Of a DNA stretch of 64,000 bases, positions 11,076 through 22,100 are shown piece by piece. The notes under the pieces are model-generated. The model was not told the origin of the DNA, did no database searches, and was given only the letters and a program-made list of their open reading frames with translations. Made by a program: the position numbers and the translations under genes. Source of the DNA: Saccharina japonica (lineage: Eukaryota; Sar; Phaeophyceae; Laminariales; Laminariaceae); the NCBI GenBank assembly GCA_008828725.1, contig MEHQ01002413.1:205401-269400 (forward strand), read 5' to 3'. Positions within the stretch are counted from its first letter, which is position 1, and every line of letters begins with the position of its first letter.

Positions 11076-11591
11076 GGGGCTTTTTTTGTCTCGATTTCGT
11101 CTCGGATGCTGTGTTTGGGTCTTGTTTACTCTTTTGGCTTAATAGTACTTTCCTTATTTTAATAATTCGATTGAAACTGTTGCCGTTTTCCTATGCCTGA
11201 GGACGTTCCAGGCAAACCAGGCCAGGGACAATGTGGATTGTGGCACCTATTCAAGCACCTCACATTTGCTGACGATATGTCTGATGCTTTTTAACAGTAA
11301 TTTTGTCCTTGTTTCTTCGCAAAATGCAGAACATTCTAAGGCAGCCGGCACCACGTATACTAGAGGATAAACCGAGCGGGTTAGACTCACATTTTGAGTA
11401 TTGACGCATATATGGTAAAAACAAAAAAGTGACCTCCGGCAGCCCTCCGTGGGCCCGCCGGGAGCTCTCCGGGGGCCCTCGTAGGGCATTGCCTTCGACG
11501 ATGACGTGCGGACCCGCACCACGGCCTCCACCTCGTGGTGCGGTGATTTCACCATGAACCGGACGCCTATTTTACGCCCTGGTGGGTTCTA

Positions 11592-12558
11592 CCGTATATG
11601 ACACTGTATATCACACCCCCTCGGACGAATTTCAACGCTGATGTTCTCGACGACCGGTCGAGCGCTAACCCCGAGCGACCCGTCTATGGAAATATCTCGA
11701 CGAGATGCTCCGAAAGCCGCCTTTTTCGTTGTCTGTGCCCCCCTTTTGACATTATTGCGATTTCCCGCGGTGTCCCGTGGGAATTCCCGTGGTGTCCCAC
11801 GGGAGCCCATAGGCACCCAGTGTTGTATCGCACAAGGATTTTATTATACGCCATAGTGAAATAAATTGAACGTGCTTGTGACTGTCCCGCGGTTTCCCGC
11901 GGTGTCCCGCGGTTTCCCGCGATGTCCCGCGGTTTCCCGCGGTTTAGGGTTAGGGTTAGAAGCGCATGGTGTCCCGCGGTTTCCCGCGGTGTCCCGCGGT
12001 TTCCCGCGGTTTAGGGTTAGGGTTAGAAGCGCATGGTGTCCCGCGGTTTCCCGCGGTGTCCCGCGGTTTCCCGCGGTTTAGGGTTAGGGTTAGGGTTAGG
12101 GTTAGAATCGCCGAACCGCGCCGCATTGAATCACACAGTAAGTAATTCGAAATGGATGAATAACAAAGACAGCGGTGTGGTGCCATGGGAACGTCCCGCG
12201 GGCGAATCCCGCGCGGGAAATCTCACGGGAAGCCACGGGCGAATCCCGCTCGGGAAATCCCACGGGAAGCCACGGGCGGTACCACGACATACCGTGGGGC
12301 CCCGCGGGGTGCCGTGGTGTCCCGCGGTAGCCCACAGCTTGATTTTCAGATTCGCGTGGGCTGCCACGGTGTCCCACGGGAATGCCCGCGGGACACCGCG
12401 GGCATTCCCGTGGGAAACCACGGCAGCCCACGGGAGCCCGCGAGAATTCCCATGGGACACCGGGGGAAAACACAATAGTGTGCACCACCCCCCTGGTTAT
12501 TGAGAAAATTCGCTTTGAAATTTACCCCATGGGGTGTGATATAAACTGTCATATACGG
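11592..12558. mobile_element. 967-bp TIR element carrying telomere-like and CCCGCGG arrays
   Basis: The left end CCGTATATGACACTGTATATC and the right end GATATAAACTGTCATATACGG are inverted copies. The similarity extends about 70 bp inward (CACACCCC, AATTTCAA.GC). Both ends are flanked by TA (590-591 and 559-560 of their lines), as in Tc1/mariner-like insertions. No transposase is seen. The interior is CCCGCGGT minisatellite with TTAGGG repeats, then palindromic CCCGCGGGA/TCCCACGGGA blocks. It is either a non-autonomous element that trapped tandem repeats, or an element whose interior expanded. Confidence 0.65.
11884..12106. repeat. about 66-bp tandem array with interstitial telomeric repeats
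   Basis: Three units of GTCCCGCGGTTTCCCGCGGT blocks. Each ends in TTTAGGGTTAGGGTTAGAAGCGCATG; the last carries a longer (TTAGGG)n run of about five units. It lies inside the 11,592-12,558 TIR element. Confidence 0.85.
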
Positions 12559-12583
12559 TAACGAAACAAATAGTGTACTTGTA

Positions 12584-12746
12584 TAGGACACCTAATAAGA
12601 AACAAGAAAGCTGGCCCAGGTTGGATTTCCTAGTTGAGCGAGCGTGCTTCCTACACTAATTTCAAGATAACGACTCTCGAATCGCATGTTTCCATCCCAA
12701 TGTCAGCCTGGCTTTCTTTTCAGCCTGTTGCTTATTAGGTGCCCTG
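12584..12746 (-). mobile_element. TA-flanked MITE (family M2), copy 3
   Basis: Opens TAGGACACCTAATAAGAAAC and closes GCTTATTAGGTGCCCTG. The interior carries the reverse complement of the family core (TTTCAAGATAACGACTC). It sits 25 bp right of the telomere-repeat TIR element. Confidence 0.7.
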
Positions 12747-12989
12747 TATGATACGTACCGGGTGGTTTCTCATTTGAGCAGCCCCGCTAGTCTGTAAAGG
12801 TCACCCCCCATAGTAGGTGGCAGGCACCCTCAAGACATTGAAGTGCCTTTTTTTTTACTGGCGCCGACCCTGAATAATGTTGTTGTTGTCTGCATGGCCT
12901 ACAGTAGGGTATTTTATATATGTACGTACGACCGGAACTCAATTGTCATTATATATTTAAAAATAAAAAATAAACAGCTCTGAGATCAA

Positions 12990-13300
12990 GGGTGGTCGAA
13001 AAAACAATTTTCAATTTTCGACACCTCACGTCGAATTGTTCAACTTTGACCTTTTGACAGGGGGATGGGGGGGGGTATCTGAGACCGTCCCCTCCCTCGA
13101 CGCCTGAACAGCAACTGTATGAAACTGAACACGGGACATTTAGCAGGCCGTCCCTTCCCCCCTCCTGCTTGATACAAGGCCTTCCATCGTACTACAAAAA
13201 AAGCTGACACCGTCCCCTCCCTCTATTGAACACAGGGAACGGTAGAGAGCCGTCCCCTGCTTGATGCAAGGCTTCCATAGTACTACAATACTACTGGGCG
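12990..13300. repeat. short diverged duplications, CCGTCCCCTCCCTC motif
   Basis: GACCGTCCCCTCCCTC, CCGTCCCTTCCCCCC and ACCGTCCCCTCCCTC recur, each followed by TTGATACAAGGC.TTCCAT or GAACACGGGA. An irregular tandem of about 100-bp units. No gene seen. Confidence 0.5.
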
Positions 13301-15300
13301 GCGCTGCAACCTATACGACTAGGTCGCAACTGCGTAGTGACAGCGACTGCTGTAGTAGTGACAGCGACTGCAGCAGTAGTGAGCGGAACAAAGGAGCTAT
13401 ATGAGCTCGCTCGAAGGTGGATCAGAAGGCCCCGAAGAGTCGTGGGGTCGGCGGGCTTAGCATGGAATGTCGAGTGTGTTCTTTTCTTGCTTCGGCACAA
13501 TGTATTCGGTCGAAAAGCTTTGTCGGATCAACAAGGTTCCTTCCTTCTTAGCAGATAGATCGATAGACCCCAGGTAGGTATCTTCGACATCTATGTATAC
13601 CCTTGCAACGATAATCCATCAGGCAAACCAACTGCTGACACTGCCTGGTGTCATCGGCAGCTTGCCTTCCCACACAAGTCCCACATGCTTCTGTACACGT
13701 CGTGTACGTCACTGTCGGAGACATCGCGAACAGTGTTCGACACTCACACATTACACCGTGCCAACGCAGATCAATCATACAAGGTATAATATGTCGCACG
13801 AGGGATGTATGTGTGGTATCATATCATGTTACGTTATTTGGCTCGATGTGAGGATTTGCGCCTCTCCGGTACTCTGTCACACAAATCGCATACATACGTA
13901 CACCGATACACGCTGGATACTCTGAAAACAAATGTTGTTAAAATATTAATTTTCGAGCCCTCCGGGGGGAGGTTAGGTGTATGATACCCAAATCCCCGGC
14001 CGCCCCCGGTGAGATCGAGGATTTCGTCGAAACTCATCTTTGCTTCGTAGCTGAGTGCAATACTTCGATATATACAAGCTCTTATATACGCTTGCGAGTA
14101 TGTCATCCTTATCATTGAGCAACGGAAAAAGCTAGAATAACAAAAAAAAGAGATCCGTTTTTTCAATTTTTTTTTGTTTTTTTTTGTACCGTAACAACAC
14201 CGTAAGATAGGGTATGTTGACATATATATACGTATACACGGCTTTCCTACGCAAGAAATACGGGTTACCTCGACCGCAGCAGAGCATCAACATAATACAC
14301 AGCAGCAACAACAACAACAACAACAACAACAAAAACGGCGCAAGACACTAGACTGCTGCATCTTCACCTAAAACCGAGGGGTGCGGACAAAGCGTTTACA
14401 CGAAGGAGGACACTAAAGTGGACAACGTGTACGTACGAACTCAGCTCGTTTTGTTTTTTTATCATGCTGCCACTTGCTGGTAACATATGTGCGTGCACCA
14501 GTACCTCATACATTTTACTACTGGCTACGTACTGCTGTTTAATACGTACATCATAGCCAGCCACAAAGAAAGGCGTTTGCTTTGGGCCTTTCATTCCATT
14601 TTTTTTGTTTGCAACTTGTAGGCAACCCACAACAATGCCTCGGTGCCTATTATTGTACTGCTGTATAGAAGACGGCTCGTTCGCCTCACGGCCATACTAC
14701 CGAGTGCTGTACTGGGATGCTGTGCGACCACGTGTAGAGGTAACGTAGGTGGGAATGGGGGCCAGGGATTAGTCGTACTACTATTGGCTGATACTACAGA
14801 GTATATGTACTCGGGAGGTCGAATCAGCACTGCTTTTTTTCCATCCTACGAAAAAACAAATAATATGAAAATCATGACTAACAAAAACAAAATTCTTGCT
14901 TCTCACTTCTAGAATATATTCTGAAAATAGCGTAGAAAACAAACTTGCTGCGCCGTCAACAGAGTGTATCGATGGCGTGCGCTTTTTTCCTGGCCGATTT
15001 TTCCCTGGTATATGCGGACTAATTATCATACTGAACAACAACAGGGTGTATTTACTCGGGAGTATGGGCAACACATTATTGGTAGCAGCGTGTTGATACT
15101 GTAGTTGAATGAGGAGAAAGCAACGTACCTGTAAAAAAACAGTTTGATAACATATTGTTGAGACAAATCGTACAAAAAGGAGAATTTTATTCGAGATCGG
15201 GAACCGATCCAAGAATCATACCAGGTACCTGGTATGATAGTTTGTTCAGTAATATTTACTTTTCATCCGGCAGGATATTTCCGGGAACTTTACAGTCACT
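13301..15300. other. no recognisable gene
   Basis: About 2 kb with only a (CAA)n run at 14,304-14,333 and poly-T tracts. Open frames are short, and none shows a recognisable domain or convincing splice signals. Confidence 0.35.
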
Positions 15301-15414
15301 AATGATGTATGGAGGTATATCGTGGTCCGCAGGTTCGGAACAACAAAAACAATTGTCGAAAGCGGCGCAGCCGCGTTTCTCGCCCGTTTTGGGCCCGTTT
15401 TGGGTCCGGTTTGG

Positions 15415-15462
15415 GGTCAGGGTTAGGGTTAGGGTTAGGGTTAGGGTTGGGGGTTGGGTTGG
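15415..15462. repeat. interstitial telomere-like repeat
   Basis: (TTAGGG)n of about five units following GGTCCGGTTTGGGGTCAGGG and grading into GGGGGTTGGGTTGGGTC. The same transition (GTTGGGTTGGGTCGACGC) follows the TTAGGG tract at 59.36 kb, so the two belong to one dispersed repeat. Confidence 0.85.
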
Positions 15463-15783
15463 GTCTACGCGCGTACCTTGATCCCACTAGGAAGTGCTTC
15501 CTAGCCCGCAAACGCAAACGCAAACAACGAACAGCCCGACCCCTGGAAGATCTTACCGGACGATGTGTGAATAGTTCTCTGTTTGTTGCTATAGAGAGAA
15601 TTAGGTGTTTGGTTCATATTCGTGGCTAAAAGAACAGCAACGAGACACTGTTTGGTTGATCGTGTGAGTTGGAATACCAAGTGAGTACAGCACGGAACAG
15701 TGCTGGCAGACTGGTAGAACACGCGAACAATAAATATTTTTTCACGAGCGGCAATCGCTGTTCATACATCGCTGTAGACGAAG

Positions 15784-16059
15784 GTGCAGCAGCAACAGCA
15801 ACATATGGAACAGCAGCAGCAGCAGCAGGAACATATGCAACAGCAGCAGCAGCAGCAGCAGCAGCACAGCACACAGGAGTACACAGATACGCACAACTAC
15901 CGCCGGTACTACTACTGTAGTACTGCTGCTGCTCCTGCTGCTCCTGCTGTGGGTAGGTTACATACTATACCTACCTCCCAACTTCGAAAGCGGAAGTGGT
16001 ACACTTGGCAAAGTTCGATAAAAAAATTAAAAGTACAACAAAGCGCAACTAACCCGTAA
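15784..16059 (+). repeat. CAG/CAA microsatellite in a poly-Q frame
   Basis: Interrupted (CAG)n with CAACATATG spacers, about 15,786-15,868. It is open in a poly-glutamine frame (QQQQQHMEQQQQQQEHMQ...), then reads HSTQEYTDTHNYRRYYYC. Repeat-driven open frames are expected by chance. I keep it as a repeat, with a small possibility of a poly-Q exon. Confidence 0.7.
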
Positions 16060-16458
16060 AGATTATACGGGTCACTGCTGCGGACCACTCTCGAGTTCAA
16101 GCACATATGCATAGTTATGTTTGTGAAATTTTCGCACTTTTCGCAACTTTTCTCTTCGCGCAAGCGCTTTTCGGCAAAACGCTAAGTACCCCGACACGGG
16201 AGGCCCGGCCGGACACATTGGTCGAGGTTTGGGCTCGATCCGAGCTCCGTGGCTCGCGTGACGGGCGCTCAAAGTTTTTTTTTCGGCGGGAGTGGATAAG
16301 ACGGTTTCCCGGGTTTCGCTGCGTGAGGCCCTGTTTATGTTCAGTCGTGCGTTTTTTGTGCGTTTCTTGCCGAGAGCACGGGGAGCACACACGAACAACA
16401 GCAGCACCACAGAGAGCGTGTTACTAACAGTACAACCTCAATGTTACAACCCTGCTGC

Positions 16459-16460
<2 letters not shown>

Positions 16461-16503
<43 letters not shown>
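16461..16503. repeat. (CAG)14 microsatellite
   Basis: Uninterrupted AGC/CAG run of about 14 units, the purest trinucleotide tract in the window. Confidence 0.95.
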
Positions 16504-17867
16504 ATTACATCATGCATGCGCGTGCCTCAGATCCGTGCTGTACCGTGACGAGTTGCTTTTGTCGAAGCCTGCGATTTTCCGAGTCATGGTATAATACCTG
16601 TAGATCGATGCTCATGTACGAATCTCTCCGCTGTCCCGAAATGTAAGAATTTTGTTTGTTTAAAACTATATATAAAATGTCGTTACTTTTCCGGCCAGAG
16701 TGATACAACACTGTGCGCCTCGAAGGCAGACCTGTGATGTGCTCTGTTGTTGTTACGAGCTACGAGTAGTTTTGCTTTCATAGGAGCCAGCAATCCGTCA
16801 CCAAACGACACCACCACCACCACTCTTCTACCCGCTGCTGCTGTTGATGTTGCTGTAGTGCTGTGGCTAGCTGTGTCTATCGGAGCCTACCGTCCATAAT
16901 CCACACCATCTATCTACCCTTTTCTGTTCTGCTGCTGTGTGTGTAACAGAGCCACGCCCACTCTGACCGGAAATTAATGACCGCTTTTGAATACCACGAT
17001 ACATCACACAACATGCAACGAACACAAGCAACGCCACAGCCCCGGCTAGAAGCACAAGCAGCAGACGTGACTGTGGCGGATCCACCGTATACTGCTGTGG
17101 CTATTTATTAGTGGTTGCTTCATCGCAGCAGGCTTGCATCCGTCATCAGGCACCACCATCTCTCTCTCTTCTGCTGCTGTTCTGTTGTTGCTTGCTGCTG
17201 TGCTTGCATCATGTATGTGCGACCTGTCGTGTGGCTGACGCGGGCCGCGACAAATAATCGTGTAGTACAGGAAAATGTATCTTTGAAAGTATAGGCAAAC
17301 GGTCACCATGCACGATTTTATGCTTAAGGCTTGAGTTCGATCCTTGGCGATGACTCTGGATACTTTTTTTTTCGTATTGTACGTAACCCAGACCCCCATA
17401 ATATAAGACAGGAAGCACACAAAAACTAAGTGGATTTCTTAGGCAGGTATAAAATATGATATGCGTATGATACAATATCGCATGCTGTTGTTTCGATATT
17501 AATAGTAGGTTTTCGATTCGCCCTTGCGCCACTCCCCCAGGCACGTCCCGGAGGGGAACCTCTGTGGCTCTCTAATATATGTTATTTGCTATTGACAAGG
17601 TGCTTGTTCCTTTGCGAGTGGATTGTAAGTATGGGAATTGGATTAATGCGACCGATGTTACAATTTGACTGTAGTGGTTGGGTTTGGCGCTAGGGGTCTC
17701 GCCAAATATATCTCACTATGTTCATGCGGTATCTCACACCGTCAGGTTTTAGTGCGGCTACTGCAATGATTTTTAATGTTTGACGAGTACATTTAGATTA
17801 AAAAGCTAGCCTAATACAGAAGCGAGCTCCAAAAGACGGGCGCGGATCCAAGAGAACGTAACACAGT
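16504..17867. other. no recognisable gene
   Basis: CTG-rich scatter at 16,840-17,210 and no domain-bearing frame. Minus-strand frames of 111-124 aa overlap at 17.05-17.54 kb but are cysteine-rich, low-complexity readings with no recognised family. Confidence 0.35.
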
Positions 17868-18126
17868 GTGTGGGTGTGGGCGTGTGTGTGCGTGCGTGTG
17901 TGTGTGTGTGTTCTTCACATTAAACCTTCCTTTCTACCCGTCGACATCCAGCACACCCAGTGTCCGTGCCGATTCTTCATCCTAAAAAGGTACCAGTTCT
18001 GTGGTCACAAAACTACGACACAGAGATACTACACTCAGTGCAGTAAGCAGAGCAGACAATGCAACGCCATATACGACAGGCAAGACCTACCCTGCTAGCA
18101 ATCCAGGTGCATGCAAGAGAAAAAAA
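17868..18126 (+). repeat. R3 short unit, dispersed copy
   Basis: Follows a (GTGTG)n run and is near-identical to 8,611-8,826 through TTCTTCACATTAAACC..., GTCGACATCCAGCACACC and CCCTGCTAGCAATCCAGG. The high identity over 220 bp suggests recent spread. Confidence 0.8.
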
Positions 18127-18129
18127 GAG

Positions 18130-19860
18130 TACCTCGTAGTAGCAGAGCAGCAACAAACAATACAAAGCGGCAGCCTATACTGCTGTGGTGGTCCAGGTAC
18201 GAGTCGACAATGTGTACTACCAGCTTTTTCATCAGATCGGTAGACAACAAAACACTTTGCCCTCGCACATAGAGGCGGTGTACGTATTGTATGAGACTCG
18301 TACCCTGTGGAACGTACTTCGTACGGGTACGTACGACTTGTTTATACTTTTTATTTTTTTACAGAGAATTTCCAGTGGATTTCCCGACTTCCTGTAAAAT
18401 AATTAAAAAAGTTCGTGCGTATTGCGAGAAAGTCGGGAAAAAAAAAGTCTTCACCGGGCAAGTAACTGCTGTACGCTACAGCACCACGAGGCTGACGGTC
18501 TATGATCTGCACAGCAGCAGCAACACAGTCAGTAGTATGAACGCATTCGAGCACGCAATACAGTAGTTCTGTCCCGGCAGCCACACTCCTTCCGTCCAAG
18601 CTACCGTCGCAGAGGTCGATTGAGTGCTGCTTGCTGTGCTGCAGTACAGCAGTACATCATGAGCTCTGCCTGGTCTGTATGATGGTGTCTCTCTCCACGC
18701 TCACAAAATGCCGGTTATACAGCAGTACACTACCGGCCCTCTCACAAGAAAGTGCCCCACAAGAAACTCAGCCTGAACATTACGGGGAAATAAGAAAGTC
18801 GACAGCTATTATACTAAAGTTTGTGTGGAACACACCCCTTTCTCAAATAAGAAAGTCAGCACAAGCCCGATTTCTAGTTTCTTATGAGCGGGCCGGTACT
18901 GTACATCATGAGCTCTTCTATCTGGTAGTCTGTATGCTGGTGCCTCTCCCTGGTGCTTTGGAGTGGTTGTGAGATGAGAGTTGGTATTCTTGCACGAATA
19001 CAATTTGCTTGTAGTCGAGTTCGGGCTAGTCCGCCAAAACTTGCAGTTGTATGAGGGTAATAGTGTGGCCACGATGAGTTGCAATTTTACAGTATATTAA
19101 ACGCTAGCTATATAGCAAACCGTACAAATGATGGACGACGCAAGAAAATTACAGCAGTAGTAAGGTTGTGCCCCCCTCGTCCGCAGTAAATCAGCAGTAG
19201 TAGCAGCAGCAACACACAATACAAAGCGGCAGCCTATTTCGTGTGCCCGAACTCCGAAAATGAATAATTATCTCTAATTCCGGAAAGTGCCCGAAATAGC
19301 AATCCATTCACCGGGAAAGAAACTACTGTACGCTACTACACCACTATCTGATGACCTGTGATTTGTACCGCAACAGCGCAGCAATAAACGCATACTCGTA
19401 TGATCTTCCGCCAGAGCGACCGTCGCAGAAGTTGATTGAGTTCTGGTGCTTGCTGTGCTGCAGTACACAGCATGCCATGAGCTCTGCCTGATAGTCTGTA
19501 TGATGGTGTCTCTTTCTAAACCCACAAAAAGCCAGTTGGGCCTTGGTTGTGCAGCCATACATCGTGAACTCTTCTATCTGATAATATGTATGCTGGTGTC
19601 TCTCCCTGGTTGTGCTGTACAAATGCCGGCCATCGAGCGACGGCAGTACGTCGTGGTGGTTGCACACCAGAGCGCCCGCTGCTTCCGCCCATTGCTGCTG
19701 CTGCTGCACATATAGCCCCCGCGCCCTGCTGCACGTAGCTCCCGCGCCCAGAGCCACATTACTTAGGCATGCGCTGTCGAAGCAACAGTTGATCTTGTGC
19801 TACTGATGCACATCATCAGCTCTGTCTGATTACCTGTTTGACGATGTCTCCAGCGAAGCA
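18130..19860. repeat. segmental tandem repeat, two main units of about 1 kb plus fragments
   Basis: ACAATACAAAGCGGCAGCCTAT (about 18,160 and 19,220), CACCGGGMAAG.AACT.CTGTACGCTAC and GCTTGCTGTGCTGCAGTACA.CA occur in the same order in both units. A shorter motif, CATCATGAGCTCTKCCTG..AGTCTGTATGMTGGTGTCTC, occurs about six times between 18,650 and 19,860. An M2 MITE (18,733-18,896) sits in the first unit only. Confidence 0.7.
18733..18896 (+). mobile_element. TA-flanked MITE (family M2 variant), copy 4
   Basis: TA|CCGGCCC...GGGCCGG|TA ends with CACAAGAAA/TTTCTTATG inner repeats. The core TCTCAAATAAGAAAGTCAG matches the M2 family. The termini differ from the other copies, so this is a subfamily. 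Confidence 0.65.
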
Positions 19861-20163
19861 GTTGGTAGCGAAGCGCTGCTGCTGCTACTGCTTAAGTGCC
19901 TCCCTTACTCTGCCGTGCTGCGTTGTCGTCGTCGCCGACAAACCTGAAGTACGGGCTATAGACTAGTTGTGGTGCTGCCAGCAAAAAGTGAACAGCTAAA
20001 AGCTATTTCGAAGCTATCGATCGAAAGTTGGGCCCTTTGTCACGAAGAAGAGCTGTCTTACGGTCCGCTCGTAACGACCGACCCCAGCTGACGTAAATGT
20101 ATAGTTGTTTATATATTTATTTGGAAATCGTAACAGTAGTTAAGGTGGTTTGTTGTTTGCACG

Positions 20164-20469
20164 GTGTGCGGTTTTAATGTTGAACAAATCTGCAAGTTTG
20201 AGAGGTCGTTTTGGGTAAAGATTTTACGGGAAAATAACATTTTTTTTCTTCTACTTTGTGTAAAGTTGCAATATTATTCCAGGCATATTTTAGACCTCAG
20301 TTCTAATGCTTGGCCCTCTTTTTTTCAGTATGTTGATATTGAGTTTTGCGGTAGTGTAAATGCATATATTTACGAACCAGCTAGAAACTGGTTTGTTATT
20401 GGGTACGAACTATTGGGAAATTGTGTTGGCCAAGTGTCCTCGGCTAATGGAATAGTGTTATCTTGGTAA
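20164..20469 (+). CDS. A/T-rich open frame of unknown function, possible exon
   Basis: A 101-codon open frame in a conspicuously A/T-rich patch (20.10-20.48 kb), ending TGG TAA. It opens with GTG and holds no in-frame ATG, so it is not a simple gene. A strong splice-acceptor-like CCCTCTTTTTTTCAG lies at about 20,314-20,328. The part after it reads YVDIEFCGSVNAYIYEPAR..., suggesting a terminal exon. Base use differs from the surroundings. Family not recognised; an organelle-derived or foreign insertion is possible. Confidence 0.25.
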   Translation: MCGFNVEQICKFERSFWVKILRENNIFFLLLCVKLQYYSRHILDLSSNAWPSFFQYVDIEFCGSVNAYIYEPARNWFVIGYELLGNCVGQVSSANGIVLSW

Positions 20470-21079
20470 TTCGCCGTTCGTGTATCGCTCTCAATACAAT
20501 CTATACACAATGGTCTTGAAAATCATTATGTGCCTAAAGCGCTCTCTGAAGGTCAAGGAAGAAGAAAATACTACCTAAAATGGTACAACAAGCGTCACTT
20601 CTCGGCTACGTATACCGGCGGAGAGGTTGAGTAGGAACCAACGTATCTTTTTGCTGCTGTATCGTGCGCGTTTAAATCTATGCTGCTGCTGTAGCAAGCC
20701 TGTAGTTGTTGTTCAGAGTGCTAACGTACTTGGTGCAGGGATATTTATGTAACGGTATTTGGGAGTTCCACAGAGGAAATATGCGTGTTTCTCTGTGGAG
20801 AACTTAGCGGTTTGCAGCGATTCCCATCGCCTCACTTTATGTACCTACATGTTTCTCTATGTTTTCTCCCCCTTTCTCGTGTCTACGACGGTAATATATA
20901 TATACATCACGTGGAGCTTCTACTTCCTTCCCCGACCCAGAGTACCCCTCCAGGGGTCACTTGAACAGTTGTTAGTGCTAAACCCACGTACAGTAGATGC
21001 CCTGTGCTGCAGTGTTCGCGTTTCCTGTCTCCAGGTGCCATATATTGTTTTGAGTCCAACTTTAGGGGATGAGAAGGTC

Positions 21080-21630
21080 TTCTAAATCTTCGGCGGCCTC
21101 GCTTTGCTATCAGGCAGGATGAAGCTTGAGCTAGGAGCGCCCGGGCGAGAGGGGGCAACGGCGAGCAACGGGACAGACCTCAGGTATGAGTTGGTGGTAT
21201 TGATGCAGACTGCTGCCTGCTGGGGTGGAAAAGTCTCCGACCGTCGACATGGCGATTACACACACACTCCTCGTTGTGCGTCTGCTGTATGTTGTCTGCG
21301 ATATCTCCGCCGCAAGAGATGCACGCAGCATGGAATTTGGGAGTTAAGCACTTGAGGCTGGAATTGATACAGACTGATGCCTGCTGCTATGTGAAATTAG
21401 ACAGGAAAAGTACCTGCATGCTCCGTACTAGCCCACGGAGATGAAGTAGGTATCGAGCACCTCCGACCATCGACATAGCGATTACACACAATTTACAGCT
21501 AAGCATTTGTGCTCAGCGGGGAACGCTACTCTAAATCCTATATAATAGCCTTCAAAAGCCTATGCTCCCGTTCTATACCCCAACTTCGAAGCTTAGAATA
21601 CATACAGTCTAATTTTTCTTCGACCTCACT

Positions 21631-21667
<37 letters not shown>

Positions 21668-22100
21668 AGCAGTGTTGGAATATAGATAGATAGAGCAGTG
21701 ATAGAGGCAAGATATATGTCGCGCTCGAGTCCTGTTGGTAGAAGGGTGTGCAGCAGTACGAGAAATGTGTTCATAATTTGGGAGTTAAGCACGTGCGGCT
21801 GAGTTTTCTTGAAATTTAAGAATTTACAGCTAAGGATATGTGCTCACCGAGGAACGCTACGCTTCTCTACTGCAAATCCTAAACAGTAGCCCACTTCGAA
21901 GCTCAGCATACACAGTCAAAATCTCCGGCGACCTCGCTTTGCTGCTGCTGCTACTGCTGGTGGCACAGAAGTGTTGGAATATAGATAGATAGAACAGTGG
22001 TAGATGCCAGATAGATGTCGCGCTCTTGTCCTGTAGAAGGGTGTACAGTACGAGACGTGTGTTGACAATTTGGGAGTTAAGGACTTGAGGCTGAGGTTTG
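21080..22100. repeat. tandem array of about 320-bp units x3 with CTG tract
   Basis: Units share TTTACAGCTAAG.AT.TGTGCTC, ACTTCGAAGCT.AG.ATACA, TTCGGCGACCTCGCTTTGCTGCTG, GTTGGAATATAGATAGATAGA, GATGTCGCGCTC and TTTGGGAGTTAAG. The first unit (about 21,080-21,490) is partial. The middle one carries (CTG)10 at 21,631-21,662. Minus-strand frames over it reflect the repeat. Confidence 0.75.

Noticed and set aside
12033-12503. 156-codon frame and its antisense partners in the CCCGCGG region
   Set aside because: All frames are open because the tandem repeat lacks stop triplets; codon content is repeat-driven.
15784-16059. Poly-glutamine protein
   Set aside because: The open frame follows from the CAG repeat itself; no flanking domain or splice evidence.
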